Shown here: positions 47,415 to 60,325 of the stretch, one piece after another
Layout of the letters: every line of letters starts with the position of its first letter
Numbering within the stretch: position 1 is the stretch's first letter
DNA from: Bos javanicus
Taxonomy: Eukaryota; Chordata; Mammalia; Artiodactyla; Bovidae
DNA: 64,000 nt
Direction of reading: 5' to 3'
Assembly: GCF_032452875.1 (NCBI RefSeq)
Contig: NC_083876.1
Span: 6,696,001 to 6,760,000, forward strand
The notes under the pieces: model-generated
The model's database searches: none
The model's input: the letters and a program-made list of their open reading frames with translations, nothing else
Told to the model about the DNA's origin: nothing
Made by a program: the position numbers and the translations under genes

Positions 47415-50400
47415 TAATATATTCAATATTTCCTCCTCATGGATGATTTCTTTGTGATTGCAGGTAGGATGATCATTTCTGAATATATATCAAGACTTAA
47501 ATTCAAGAGTACTAGTTTGGCATGTGTGTGTCACCATTCTTAGTACCCTGGTGAGCTGATAGCTGCCACATCAGAATGAGGAGTCAGTCCCTTGGAGATG
47601 AAGTCTATCTGAATCATTCAAACGGCTATTGTTGATGTGACTCAGTCTACTAAATGGAATTTGTGTTTGCTTATTTCTCTGGAAATGGGAAAGTGGGAGG
47701 TTGAATAGACACTATTACCCATACTTAACTTGCGTTTGACCTAAAATTACATTTCCAAGGAAATTAGATCTTGGGTCTAAAACCATAAAAAATCAGCAGT
47801 GTAAAGCATAAACTATGCCTAATTTTAATCTGTAAATTACTCTGCTAGACCAGATGTATATATGCCATGAACAGCCATATAATTTTTCAGAAAGGTACTC
47901 TTTGAATAAATTCTTACAGTCAAAATTTAATGAATGACATTTCAACACACTTTGCAAGTCTTTCACCTATATCAAGTGAAAAAGATAGCATTAAATCCTG
48001 ATTTGCATGGTACTAGATCCCAAAGTAAACATGATCACGGTAAAAATTGAAATTGTAAACATAAAAAAGTTTACCTTTGACAATGCTATTGCTAGCTATT
48101 GTTGAAACATGAGAGTTATCTTTATCATTATCAATCTATCATCCTTCATTCCTAGTGAACACTAATCAGTAGGTTTTTTACTCATAGTTTTAGCACTGTT
48201 GCTAATCTTCTGTGAATTAATAATAAAACCTTTAAATGTAATAATCCCAGTTCAGTATAATATACTGAAAATAAAGCTGCCTTTTTTAAGTTCAGTTATA
48301 AGTCACTGTCCTACTAATAGAATTTCCTAAAGAGAAAGTCTCTTACACCTAATGAACAGTCTGCAAATGAAAAGGTGCCTCCCATATTTTACTCTGGCAT
48401 GATACTGAAATCCTTCCCCACTGTAATTAGAACTATATCAAGCTCTTGTTATTCTCCTGATTTTTCTTTCTCCAATGTGTGTTATGTTCATCCTAATCAT
48501 ATAGGCTCTTCAATCAGGGAGAGTTAGTGCTGATGTCTAGTTCACTCCATCTCAAAGAAATGGTCTGTAGTTTCTTCCTCATTTGCCAATATAACTTAAA
48601 TTACTGTAGAAAACAAAAGTGACACATGTAGCAGAGCAAAGAGGTGTTTACATAACAGTTTTCAGGAGTATAACAATACTGATTCAAGTGCTAGATTGTT
48701 TATTTACTCATTATGAAGCAACCAGGCTCAGGTCAATGGAAAGAAAAGATAGAATTTTTGTGTAAATTCTTTTTTATGGGAGCTGATTTCCATTCAATAA
48801 TGAGCTATGGAAGGAAAAACTAAAATAACCCAGCTGCAAATTAGACAGTTCAATACCTTGTACAATGTCTTGGACAAGATCAAATGCTAATGTGATGTAA
48901 ACATTGCTCTTGTATTTTCCCATTGGGAATGCAGAACTGTGCCCATTGCATGCGATTTTAAAGAAAAACTTTGATTTTAGGTCATTTATAAACAGGTGCT
49001 GATATCAGAGGATCTTTTTTAGTATGTTATTTATCTGCTTATCAATTATTTTCCTGAATATTTTTCTCTTTCCCTTGCCATGTAATCTAAATGTCACTAT
49101 ACTAGACCAAATAGACTGAGTATGGAATTAAAAATGCACAAATTGTCAAACAATTAAGCAATCCTAACACTCCCATTAACTAGGTATTGCTATTAAAAAG
49201 AACTTTCCTAATAATTTCCCTGTTGTTAGGAAATGAACTTTCACTTTCATAAGGCACACACACTCTATCTGAATTTGTATCTACATACTGGGTACCTTGT
49301 GGTTGTCTACTAAATATTTACTGATGACAGCAAAGTCAGTCTACACATCCTTGGAGGAGGAAGCAAGCAAGAGCACAGGATATAGCTGTACTATCATGTC
49401 ACTGGGTCACCAGTCTCCTTTACAATATATTAGCTACATTTCATAGTCCTGCTTCCCACTTCTTTTTGGATGTGACAAAATACTTTTTATTATCTAAGAG
49501 AAACTTCCAGTCTTTGCATCTGTTTCTGTCTTTAGTTCTTACTGATAGTGTTTGAACACAAACTTGAAAGGAATTCAAGCATCTTAGAATAAAGCTGTGC
49601 ACTACTTTGTGACAAACTAACTTCAGATAAAATTATGTAAAGACACTTCCATAAAAGGAGCATGTGAGTTGACTTAAATGTGCACATTAGTTCATTAATA
49701 TTGATACTACCCAAACTGTTCTTGTCATGATGGTATGGTAGTCATAGGAAAGCTAAATAAGCCTAAGGAATTGTATAATAGAAGGTCCATCTGAAGAGGA
49801 AAGAATGTGTATTCATCTTGAATTATTGAAATGCTTTTTCCTTTACATTAGTATATGTAAGTGATAACAAACTTGTGCAGTGTATCACTATTTCTCATCT
49901 TCTTAATCATTAGCCAAATAATCCACAGCTGTTTCTACTCTGCGTGTCATATCCTTTACTGGAATTCCTTGGGATGTAAAGTATCTTGAGATCCAGTCTC
50001 TACCTCCTGAGATGTGGAGATAAGGTATTTAGATGTGGAAAAGTAATATCATTATCATAACAGAAATGAGAGAAATAGAGAAGAGGCTTTATCACCTGAA
50101 TAAATACTTGGGAAAATTGGAAGCAGAGGGTAACAAAGCAAAAATTTAAGACATGTTTCTTACAATGCTTTTAGGTTGGTTTAAAGAAACATAGGTAGAA
50201 AAACCATGGTGAAAGTGTGAGGTGGGCAAATTTGATAGTTTCTTCTGTGTCACTCATTTTCCTTTGGTGTCATTAAATTTCAAGGCAACCCAAGTGTATC
50301 CAAGATGCCTTGGCAAGATTTCTGAGGCAGGGTAACTGATAATGAAGTTCAAGAGTATTTCAAGACTGGAAACAGACCTATAGAAGTGCTACGGGTATAG

Positions 50401-51469
50401 CTGCTCTTTATTTAGCAGTCTGCAGTGTGTCTTGCACCTACCCTGGGTCTCCTTGGGCTACCAGTTAATCACCAATTTTGTATAATGCCTTTGGTCTTTT
50501 TCCCCAAAAGTAACATGTGAATGTGGCATTTTTGAGACAGAGATGGAAAACGTGGAGTCTGTATTCACAGCCTGCCCCAGCACTCAAGGTTATGCATGCA
50601 TTTCAGCACAGCTTTTGTTTTCAATGGAATCTCTGTTATTGCCCTGTGAGCTACTCATAATGATCAAGTGTAAAAACATCTTGACTGGCACCTGCCTGGA
50701 GCTTCACTTAATGGATGCTTTCAGTCCTCAGATGCCAGGACTAAATTAAAATGTGTATCTGTGGGAAAACTTTCTGAGCGTGTTTTCCATCCTGAATTGG
50801 TTGATTAAAAAAAAATAGTTTGGAGTAAGAATGTACAATGACAAGAATAGAGAATTGTAAAAGTGAAGAAGGAGAAAAAAACTCAGGTTAATGTTTACAT
50901 AAGTTAGGGGCTATCCCAGGCTTGGTTGGCACTGTGAATGAGATATGCTTTTATTAAAACTGTTAGGAAGAACACACATTCATCAAAAAGTCCTTGACAC
51001 AAGCAAAGCAAGCAAACCTAAACAACAATAAATCCTAACTGAATAGGAATAAAAGTTAGTAGATTAACCTTTAAAAAAATTGCTTTACATTCATTATAGC
51101 TTTGCTAATATAAATTCTTCATGTTTAACTCTAAGTCAGTTAATGGCTTCTGATTTAGAAAGAAAGTCATCTATTTTCAGTTTTCTTTGAACTATAAAAG
51201 TACTCAGATTTTGTTGTAGAAACATTGGAAAAAACATAACCAAAATGTAAATAATTCTATCATCCTAAACTAGTTAATTTGAAAGATTGTTATATTACTT
51301 TCAAACAGACAGACACACACACAATGACTATGTTATGTGTCTGGGTGTGTGTATAAAATTATGAACATATAATAATTGATCTCTATTTTAGACTTTTTAA
51401 AATTCTGGTTTGAATTGGGCATCAAAGCTGGTAATATATTCAAAATACTTCCTCTATGAAACTTGCATG
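47415..51469. other. No recognised feature (4 kb without obvious repeats)
   Basis: The longest stretch in which I recognise no transposon, gene or RNA. Composition is AT-rich but less simple-sequence-like than the repeat-rich flanks. Open frames are at most ~75 codons and look random. It may hold diverged ancient repeats or regulatory DNA, which I cannot see by eye. Confidence 0.45.
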
Positions 51470-51535
51470 TCAGAGACTTAAGTATATATATATGTGGCAT
51501 AATGTGCATATATACATGTATGTATATATGACTTT
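51470..51535. repeat. TA/TG-rich low-complexity track
   Basis: 'agtatatatatatgtggcat' and 'atatatacatgtatgtatat' form a short AT-rich purine-pyrimidine track. Confidence 0.7.
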
Positions 51536-51887
51536 TGTTTGTAGTATTTTTAACATTCATACATTTAACTATTTTGTGCTAGTCTGTCAACACCTTTCTT
51601 TGTATTGTCTTCATTTGCATTTTAATTGTGAATTTGGTTATTATTTATGCCATATCACTGCTTTATCTGAGGCATATATAACTTCTTAAAATATGTGTTT
51701 CATATAGCGCAATGCATAGTTAATGGTTTCTTACATCACTCTCATTATTGCGTTAATCTTAACTGCATTACTGGAGATGCTCTTAATTACTGATTTAAGT
51801 TTTTAGAATCATATCCAGTTCTTTCTACCACCCATTAAAAGCTCAGATTGTCTCTCTTTACTCTTAAATTCCTTCAAATGTCATATG

Positions 51888-52099
51888 CGTGTGTGCTAAG
51901 TCACTTCAGTTGTGTCTGACTCTTTGCGAACTAAAGACCATAATCCACCAGGCTCCTCTGTCCATGGGATTCTCCAGGCAAGAATACTGGAGTAGGTTTC
52001 CATGCCCTTCTCCAGGGTATCTTTTCAACTCAGGGATCGAACCCATGTCTCTTTCACTGGCCGGAAGGTTCTTTACCACTAGAACCACCTGAGAAGCCC
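51888..52099 (-). mobile_element. Bov-tA SINE
   Basis: Complete antisense Bov-tA ending in 'agaaccacctgagaagccc'. A 7-bp repeat atgtcat on both sides (about 51879 and 52104) may be its target duplication. Confidence 0.9.
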
Positions 52100-52615
52100 T
52101 CTATGTCATTCACTTCTTTTTAATTCCAGGCCATTTTATTCTTGTGGCTCTAAAGCATTAGTTTTTTACTTTTGTTTTTCTTTTTAAATATGCTTCCAAT
52201 GTAAAGTTAAAAATAAAATAAAATACATAAGATAAATTTAAAAAAAGAAAAAAGAAAAAAAGAAATTTTCTGTCATTAACTTTTTCAGGCTTGAAGAGAC
52301 TGTTTTCAAAAGTATGCCTTCTTCAGAAAAACTTAGATATGTCCTCAGCTTCTTGTTTCACAGTAGTAGTATAGATATCAAGATAATTAAAATAATGCTT
52401 TCCTTGTAGTCACATCAATCAATATATAATTAAACATAATTTCAATGTATAAGGTCCATATATTATTTATACCTCATTGTTCACCTGGAAGATATTTTAT
52501 ATATAAATTCAATTCTCTTAGAAAAAGCTTGAGAAAATTTTCCTGAATCCAACTTTAAACCATGTGCAAATGTGCAAATAATCATTCCTTTAAGATTTGA
52601 TGTAACTAGAAGAGA
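52100..52615. other. No recognised feature
   Basis: AT-rich; an A-rich run at 52205-52265 could be an old poly-A tail, but no element body is recognisable next to it. Confidence 0.4.
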
Positions 52616-54483
52616 CAGTTGCTCAGCTTCTCAGTCATGTCTGATTCTTTGCAACCCCATGGACTGCAGCATGCCAGGCTTACCTGTCTTTCATCGCCTC
52701 TCAAAGCTTCCTCATACTCATGTCCATTGAGGCGGTGATGCCATCCAACCACCTCATCCTCTGCTGTGCCCTTCTCCTTGTGCCTTCAATCCTTCCCAGC
52801 ATTAGGGTCTTTTCTAATGAGTTGGCTCTTCACAGCAGGTGGCAAAGTATTGGAGCATCAACTTCAGTATCAGTCCTTCCAGTGAATATTCAAGGCTGAT
52901 TTTCTTTAAGAATGACTGGTTTGAAATCCTTGCTGTCCAAGGGACTCTCAAGAGTCTCTTCCAACACCACAGTACAAAAGCATCAATTCTTCAGCGCTCA
53001 GCCTTCTTGATGGTCCTACTCATGTCCATACATGACTACTGGAAAAACCATAGCTTTGACTATGTGGACTTTAGTCAGCAAAGTAATGTTTCCACTTTTT
53101 AATGCTCTGTCTAGGTTTGTCATAACTTTTCTTCCAAGGAGTGCCTTTTAGTTTCATGGCTGCAGTCACCATCAGCAGTGATTTTGGAGCTCAAGGAAAT
53201 AAATTCCGTCAGTGTTTCCACTGTTTCCCCATCTATTTGCCATGAAGTGATGGGACCAGAAGCCATGATTTTAGTTTTTTTGAATCTTGAGTTTTAACCC
53301 AACTGTTTCAACTCTTCTTCTTCACCTTCATCAATAAGTTCTTTAGTTCCTCTTCACCTTCTGTCATAAGGGTGGTGTAATCTGCGTGTAATCTGCATAA
53401 CTGTGGTTATAGGTATTTCTCCTGACAATCTTGATTCCAGCTTGTGCTTCATCCAGCCTGGCATTTCTCATGATGTACTCAGGATATAACCTAAATAAAC
53501 AGCATGATAATATACAGACTTGACATATTCCATTCCCAGTTTTGAACCAGTCTATTGTTGCATGTATGGTTCTAACTATTGCTTTTTGACCTACATACAG
53601 GTTTCTCAGATGGAAGGTAAGGTGGTCTGGTATTCCCATCTCTTTAATATTTTTCCACAGTTTGTTGTGAATCACACAGTCAAAGGCTTTACCATAGTCA
53701 ATGAAGCAGAACTAAATGTTTTTTCTGGAACACTCTTGCTTTTTCTATGATCCAGCATATGTTGGCAATTTCATCTCTGGTTTCTCTGCTTTTTCAAAAT
53801 CCAGCTTATACAACTAGAAGTTCTCTGTTCAGATACTGCTGAAGCCTAGCTTGGAGGGTTTTGAGCACTACTCTTCTAGCATGTGAAATGCGTGCAATTG
53901 TGCAGTAGTTTGAGTAATCTTTGACATTGCCTTTCTTTCAGATTGGAATGAAAACTGACCTTTTCCAGTCTTGTGGCCACTGTTGAGTTTTCCAAATTTG
54001 ATGGCATATTGAGTGTAGCACTTTCACAGCATCATCTTTTATGATTTGAAAAAGCTCAGTTGGAATTCCATCACTTCCACTAGCTTTGTTCATAGTGATG
54101 CTTCCTAAGGCCCACTTGACTTTGCACTCCAAGATGTCTGGCTCTAGGTGAGTGATCACACCATTGTGGTTATATGGGTCATTAAGATATTTTTTGCATA
54201 GTAATTTTGTGTGTTCCTGCCTCCTCTTCTTAATATCTTCTGTTTTTGTTAGGTCCATACCGTTTCTATCCTTACTGTGCCCATCTTTGCATGAAATGTT
54301 CCCTTTGTATCTCTAATTTTCTTGAAGAGATCTCTAGTCTTTCTCACTCTCTTGTTTTCCTCTATTTCTTTGCATTGATCACTGAGAAAGGCTGTCTTAT
54401 CTCTCCTTGCTATATTTGGAACTCTGCATTCAGGTGGGTATCTCTTTCCCTTTCTCATTTGTCTTTAGTTTCTCTTCTTTTCT
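52616..54483 (-). mobile_element. BovB, old, antisense, part 1 (split by ERV)
   Basis: Antisense BovB from the 3' end ('cagttgctcagcttctcagt') back through RT to the linker ('gtctttagtttctcttcttt'). Minus-strand frames 53938-54258 (GSDGIPTELF) and 53364-53675 show RT blocks; motif C is decayed (SYADYT). The sequence resumes at 62338 beyond the retrovirus, so the provirus entered this BovB. The duplicated target is ttct (54480-54483 and 62334-62337). Confidence 0.92.
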
Positions 54484-54824
54484 TGAAAAGGAAAATTTAA
54501 CATTTTATATAACCTCCTGCACCTTCTGCTTCTGTAACCCAGCTTGCTCCTTGCAAAGTCTGGATCACATAGGTCTCAGAAAGTGGAGACTCACAATACT
54601 AGGAACTGGAGCTTATCTCACTCACCCTTGTCCTCTTCTTTGCAATAGCCCTAGCCCCTGCAAACCCACAAACCCTGTCCGTGTATAAAAAAAACTCTGC
54701 AACCCTTTTTTTGGGACTCAGAGCTCAGAATGTTAACTCCTCTGGGCTCGCAGGAGTAATAAACCTGAGTTCTCCAACTTTCCAAGTGTGTTGATTGGTT
54801 TCTCAAGTACTGGTTTCTGCAACA
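54484..54824 (+). mobile_element. 5' LTR of a class I endogenous retrovirus
   Basis: 341 bp beginning TG and ending CA (tgaaaagg...ctgcaaca). It has a TATA-like box tataaaa at 54684-54690 and a polyadenylation signal aataaa at 54758-54763, both in sense order. The same sequence, with scattered differences and small indels, recurs at 61980-62333. A primer-binding-like site follows at once. Confidence 0.9.
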
Positions 54825-54828
54825 TTTC

Positions 54829-54847
54829 TGTAGGCCCCAGTGAGATT
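54829..54847 (+). other. Retroviral primer binding site, tRNA-Thr-like
   Basis: 'tgtaggccccagtgagatt' lies four bases after the LTR end. It matches the complement of the 3' end of a mammalian tRNA-Thr (TGGAGGCCCCAGCGAGATT, recalled) with two mismatches. tRNA-Thr priming is known for some class I (gamma-like) ERVs. Confidence 0.7.
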
Positions 54848-55656
54848 CCAACCATGCAGGCCCCTTGAGCCACTGGACTAGCGGCTCCACTGGGCTGGAG
54901 CAAAGGTACCCCGAGAAAAACCCAAGACGAACGAGAAAGCGTGCCACCTGATGGTATTGTGCGTTCTCTTTCAGACTAGTGTTCTGACTCTCCAGACAGC
55001 CGAGCACTGACTGCACTCATTGGAAGGATGGAGCAACTCACCAGTAACAGCCACAGGATAAGGTAAAGCTCCGGGGCCTGTCTCTAGGCAGGAACCTACC
55101 CCAACGGGTAGAAAAGGAGACAGATCACCTCCTTGGGCTCCCCGGAAGGGAGTATTAGATAGGGAGAAATGGAAACTCAGGAGAAGGGAGGCATGGTGAA
55201 TGATAACCTCCTTGGGGCTCCCAGGAAGGGAGCAAGAGTTAAGGAAACCTCTGAATGATTGTGAGTGCATGATTGCTGATTGAACAGAGTGAGATATTTC
55301 CACCACCACCCCTTGGGAAACTGCAAAGCCAATTCTTTTTGCATATGCAATTAAAAACAACTAGCCTGTTAAAAGGTTCTGCCTAGGAAAAAGCTTAAAG
55401 TTTACTCTTTCCATGTCCTTGAAATACACAGCCCACTTTGCCTGAGACTTCAGCCTTGAGCAAATTAGAACTTCAAGCAAAATAAAAAAGGGGGGGGAGG
55501 GGTCAAAGAGATATTTTAAATCTCAAACAGAAAACTATAAGATCTCTGTCTATCTGGATTTATGTATGTCTCAGTATATGTCTTTTTTTTTGTTTCTTTT
55601 TTCTGATAATATTGTTGAAGTTGTAAATACATTCTAATGTAATTGGCCTAAAGAAA
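54848..55656 (+). mobile_element. ERV leader and presumed gag-side region, degraded
   Basis: Leader-like sequence after the primer binding site with repeated 'cctccttggggctcccaggaagggag'-type units (two copies, about 55126 and 55208, seen in pieces). No recognisable gag protein motif. It is interrupted by a BovB at 55657. Minus-strand frames of 120-129 codons here are antisense and not genes. Confidence 0.55.
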
Positions 55657-56932
55657 GGTCAGTTCAGTTCTGTCGCTCAGTCGTGTCCGACTCTTTGCGA
55701 CCCCATGAATCGCAGCATACCAGGCTTCTCTGTCCATCACTAACTCGTGGAGTTCACTCAGACTCATATCCATCTAGTCAGTGATACCATCCAGCCATCT
55801 CATCCTCTGTCGTCCCCTTCTCCTCCTGCCCCAATCCCTCTCAGCATCAGAGCCTTTTCCAATGAGTCAACTCTCTCATGAGGTGGCCAAAGTATTGGAG
55901 TTTCAGCTTCAACATCAGTCCTTCCAAAGAAATCCCAGGGCTGATCTCCTTTAGAATAGACTGGTTGGATCTCCTTGCAGTCCAAAGGACTCTCAAGATT
56001 CTTCACCAAAACCACAGTTCAAAAGCATCAATTCTTCAGCGCTCAGCTTTCTTCACAGTCCAACTCTCACATCCATACATGACCACAGGAAAAACCATAG
56101 CCTTGACTAGATGGACCTTTGTTGGCAAAGTAATGTCTCTGCTTTTCAATATGCCATCTAGATTGCTCATAACTTTCCTTCCAAGGAGTAAGCGTCTTTT
56201 AATTTCATGGCTGCAATCACCATCTGCAGTGATTTTGGATCCCCGAAAGATAAAGTCTGACACTGTTTCCACCGTTTCCCCATCTATTTCCAATGAAGTG
56301 ATGGGGCCAGATGCTATGATCTTCGTTTTCTGAATGTTGAGCTTTAAGCCAACTTTTTCACTCTCCAATTTCACTTTCATCAAGAGCCTTTTTAATTCCT
56401 CTTCACTTTCTGCCATAAGGGTGGTGTAATCTGCATATCTGAGGTTATCGATATTTCTCCCAGCAATCTTGATTCCAGCTTGTGCTTCTTCCAGCCCAGC
56501 ATTTCTCATGATGTACTCTGCATAGAAGTTTAATAAGCAGGGTGACAATATACAGCCTTGACGAACTCCTTTTCCTATCTGGAACCAGTCTGTTGTTCCA
56601 TGTCCAGTTCTAACTCTTGCTTCCTGACCTGCATATAGGTTTCTCAAGAGGCAGATCAGGTGCTCTGGTATTCCCATCTCTTTCAGAATTTCCCACAGTT
56701 TATTGTGATCTACACAGTCAAAGGTTTTGGCATAGTCAATAAAGCAGAAATAGATGTTTTCTGGAACTCTCTTGCTTTTTCCATGATCCAGCAGATGTTG
56801 GCAATTTGGTCTCTGATTCCTCTGCCTTTTCTAAAACCAGCTTGAACATCTGGAAGATCACCATTCATGTACTGCTGAAGCCTGGCCTGGAGAACTTTGA
56901 CCATTACTTTACTGGCATGTGAGATGAGTGCT
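55657..56932 (-). mobile_element. BovB, young, antisense, inside ERV
   Basis: Antisense BovB from the tail ('cagttcagttctgtcgctca') back to 'gtgagatgagtgc' in the RT region. The minus-strand frame 56036-56677 is 213 codons and includes GVRQGCILSPCLLNF and RYADYTTLM, where the second catalytic aspartate is replaced by tyrosine (YADY). So even this well-preserved frame would lack RT activity. A one-base deletion near 56760 breaks motif A. Confidence 0.93.
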
Positions 56933-57329
56933 TACAAATGAAACAGTTCTAAATATAAGAAAAATTAACCTAAATAAATTTCAGGTTCATGTAAACTGGG
57001 AAACATTCAGTATTAAATAATTAGTATTGATGTTTGTTTGCTAATCTAATAAGGAAGTAAAATGTATGATTTTACTAAAGAAGATATAAAAAATAAAATT
57101 ATATTTTATAAAGGGAAAATAAAGTAGGTCTGACTTACAGGTGGCTGTTACAGAAAGTGATTAAAACGTTTGTGGAAAGTGAACCCTAAATAGTTTCGTA
57201 CATAGTTACGACTGATTAAGTTTAAAATAGATTTAATTAAATTTACCTAAATGAGTTTAAAGTAAGCTGGTGCAAAACAAATTTGGCCTTTCCTTCTGTT
57301 AAGAGGACATACTTTCTTCAGGTATTTAA
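56933..57329 (+). other. ERV internal sequence, unassigned
   Basis: AT-rich sequence between two BovB inserts in the provirus. No retroviral motif recognised. Confidence 0.35.
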
Positions 57330-57803
57330 GGTCCGTCTAGTCAAGGCTTTGGTTTTTCCTGTGGTCATGTATGGAGGTGAGAGTTGGACTGTGAAGAAAG
57401 CTGAGCATTGAAGAACTGATGCTTTTGAACTGTGGTGTTGGAGAAGACTCTTGAGAGTCCCTTAGACTGCAAGGAGATCCAACCAGTCCATTCTAAAGGA
57501 GATTAGTTTGGGTGTTCTTTGGAAGGAATGATGCTAAAGCTGAAATTCCAGCACTTTGGCCACCTCATGCAAAGAGCTGACTCATTGGAAAAGACTCTGA
57601 TGCTGGGAGGGATTGGGGACAGGAGGAGAAGGGGACGACAGAGGATGAGATGGCTGGATGGCATCACTGACTCAATGGACATGAGTTTGAATAAACTCTG
57701 GGAGTTGGTGATGGATAGGGAGGCCTGACGTGCTGTGATTCATGGGGTGGCAAAGAGTCGGACATGACTGAGTGACTGAACTCAACTGAATTGAGCTGAA
57801 CTG
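57330..57803 (+). mobile_element. BovB 3'-end fragment, sense, inside ERV
   Basis: Starts at 'aaggtccgtctagtcaaggc' and ends with a '(ctgaa)n'-like tail (57778-57803). Severely 5'-truncated. Confidence 0.92.
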
Positions 57804-57921
57804 AATAATAGATTTAAGTTTCTTTACCTCTTAATTGATCTGTTCTATATTTACCTTTATAATCTTTTGTTAACTTTGGCTAAGTGAATAACTTTTATTT
57901 CACAGTGACTTATATGCTCCT

Positions 57922-58191
57922 TGGAGAAGGCAATGGCACCCCACTCCAGTACTCTTGCCTGGAAAATCCCATGGATGGAGGAGCCTGGTAGGCTGCAGTC
58001 CATGGGGTCGCTCGGAGTCGGACACGACTGAGCGACTTCACTTTCACTTTTCACTTTTATGCATTGGAGAAGGAAATGGCAACCCACTCCAGTGTTCTTG
58101 CCTGGAGAATCCCAGGGACAGGGGAGTCTGGTGGGGTGCTGTCTCTGGGGTCGCACAGAGTCAGACACGACTGAAGCGACTTAGCAGTAGC
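57922..58191 (+). mobile_element. Bov-A2 SINE with 10-bp target duplication
   Basis: Dimeric Bov-A2 in sense, ending 'gaagcgacttagcagtagc'. It is flanked by atatgctcct at 57912-57921 and 58192-58201. Inserted in ERV internal sequence. Confidence 0.95.
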
Positions 58192-58201
58192 ATATGCTCC
58201 T

Positions 58202-58510
58202 ACCTGACTGACTGTTATAAACCCTTTTGACATTTATTGACATAGCTTCCTAAATAACTTGACTTCTAGCTAATTTTGGGATGCTTCAGAGGGCCCCAAA
58301 GAGCTATTAAGCTCTTTGAGACCCTATTTGAGACAGCCCAAAGAGCTATTAAGCTTCCTGGGTTCATTGGACATGTTAAATTACATGAGAAATACTGTTT
58401 AAGGGATGATAAATCTTTCAGATTTTACTATATGGTTGATGTTAGTAATATAGATATTTTAAAATTAAATAAAATTCATATAGATCTGATATGCCCTGAT
58501 AAAATATGGT
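58202..58510 (+). other. ERV internal sequence with a short direct repeat
   Basis: Unassigned internal sequence. A 19-bp unit, cccaaagagctattaagct, occurs at 58295-58313 and 58337-58355, giving a 42-bp period. A 91-codon frame (58276-58551) crosses it, with no recognised domain. Confidence 0.4.
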
Positions 58511-58523
58511 CAACTATAATTCT

Positions 58524-58786
58524 GCTGCTAAGTCGATTCATTCGTGTCTGACTCTGTGCGACCCCATAGACGGCAGCCCACCAGGCCTCCCGTCCCTGGG
58601 ATTCTCCAGGAAAGAACACTGGAGTGGGTTGCCATTTCCTTCTCCAATGCATGAAAGTGAAAAGTCAAAGTGAAGTTGCTCAGTCGTGTCTGACTCTAGC
58701 AACCCCATGGACTGCAGCCTACCAGGCTCCTCCGTCCATGGGATTTTCCAGGCAAGAGTACTGGAGTGGGGTGCCATTGCCTTCTC
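58524..58786 (-). mobile_element. Bov-A2 SINE with 13-bp target duplication
   Basis: Dimeric Bov-A2 in antisense, flanked by caactataattct at 58511-58523 and 58787-58799. Confidence 0.95.
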
Positions 58787-58799
58787 CAACTATAATTCT

Positions 58800-60325
58800 A
58801 GTTATCATATTTAAGTGTTATGACCAGGTTTCTTTGTCAATTGCAATAGAATCAGATTCTCAATATGCCTTCTATGGTTTTACTCTTATGCCTTTAGAAA
58901 AATACTGCTAGTTCTTCAAGATTTATAGAAAAGACTTTCTAAGATTAAGCGGATAAACAAATGTTGTTATTAACAGTATGCTGGTACCAGACTGGAATTT
59001 GGTCTTCTCTCTATTTAGAGAACAAAGTTTTATTAAAATTCAGCTTTTGATAGCAGATTATGAGTTTCTTTGCCTTTAAGTGATTTGTATTTATTTTTAA
59101 AATCTTTTTGTTAATTTGACAAAGTAAATAAACATAATTTAAGATTACAGTGTATGTAAACAAAGTTCATTCTGCTTCAAAAACAACAAAAAATAACAAT
59201 TCACGGGTGAACTTTAGATACCCTGATGTCCTTAAAACATGGTAACAGTCTGCTCCTAAATCAGGAAATTAAAAATGGATAAGCAACAGCTGAAAATCAA
59301 AGTCCCAGGGCTATGGAAAATCCAAGATGGCTACTTGGCTTTTCCCAGCTCCCTGACATAACTCATTTTATTTGATGGGTTAAAGCCTTACCTGTCTACA
59401 GTGTTAATGCCCTCACAACAAGTTCTCCAAAAAAGAAAAAAATTATATTTCACTGAATATTAAGTTCTAATTTGATTAGTTAAAATCTGTGCTTACTAAG
59501 ACTCATTTCTGAGATAGTTCCTTATTATGTTATATTGCTAAAAGTTTTAATTAAGTTATTTAAAAGGACACTCTAAGATTTTCTAAAGCTTATCTCAGTA
59601 ATCAGTCTTTGGATAAAGGTCAGATGCTCCATGATGCACAACCAGGAGATTAACAGTTGGCTATAATCATTTAACTGAGTCAGATGACCTGGGGTATACC
59701 AGGCTATACCCAATGAAAGTTCTTGACTTGAATTCTTGCTTGTGACCTTACTAATAACTGCTAGCTATATTATTTTTTATATAGCTTGCTTCAAAAGATT
59801 ATTTCTTACGTTACCAAATGTGTGACTGAGCCTGTGATAAAACGCTGATATGCAGTTCCATATGAGATCAATAACTGTAATAATGTAACTCTAGATATGA
59901 AAAGAAACAAGAGGAAATATTTTCCTGGACCAAGAGGCTAGTAAGGCGGGTATAGTCCAGAGACTTCTGCTGTTTACAAGGCCTGGTCAAGTGACAACAC
60001 ACTGAGTGGCCTGTCAATGCAATGTTTGTTGGACCTGGGAATGAGCCTTCCCAGCACCACAGGACACAATGACCATGAAATGCCCCCAAAACATGGTAAA
60101 ATATGACTATGAAGGGGCCCTGCTGACTGGAAGTTGCCCCTTGCCAGCTGCCTCTACAAAGAGTAAATCATTACCATTACAAGATGCTGACCTTCAATAC
60201 CCCCTTGAAAGGAATTCAAGGTGGAAACAAAAAATAAGGCACTCTGTGCTCTGGGAAAAACCCAGAAAACATGCCTTCAGATAGTCAGATGTTTTCAGGT
60301 AAAGATTTGTATGAGTCCAAATTCT
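58800..60325 (+). other. ERV internal sequence, mostly unassigned
   Basis: About 1.5 kb of proviral interior in which I see no gag, protease or RT motif. A ~100-bp segment at about 59050-59152 resembles 57804-57908, suggesting an old direct repeat. The frame 60069-60284 (71 codons) is not recognised. Confidence 0.35.

Noticed and set aside
54651..55360. Minus-strand frames of 121 and 129 codons
   Set aside because: They are antisense to the LTR and leader of a sense provirus and show no protein similarity that I recognise.
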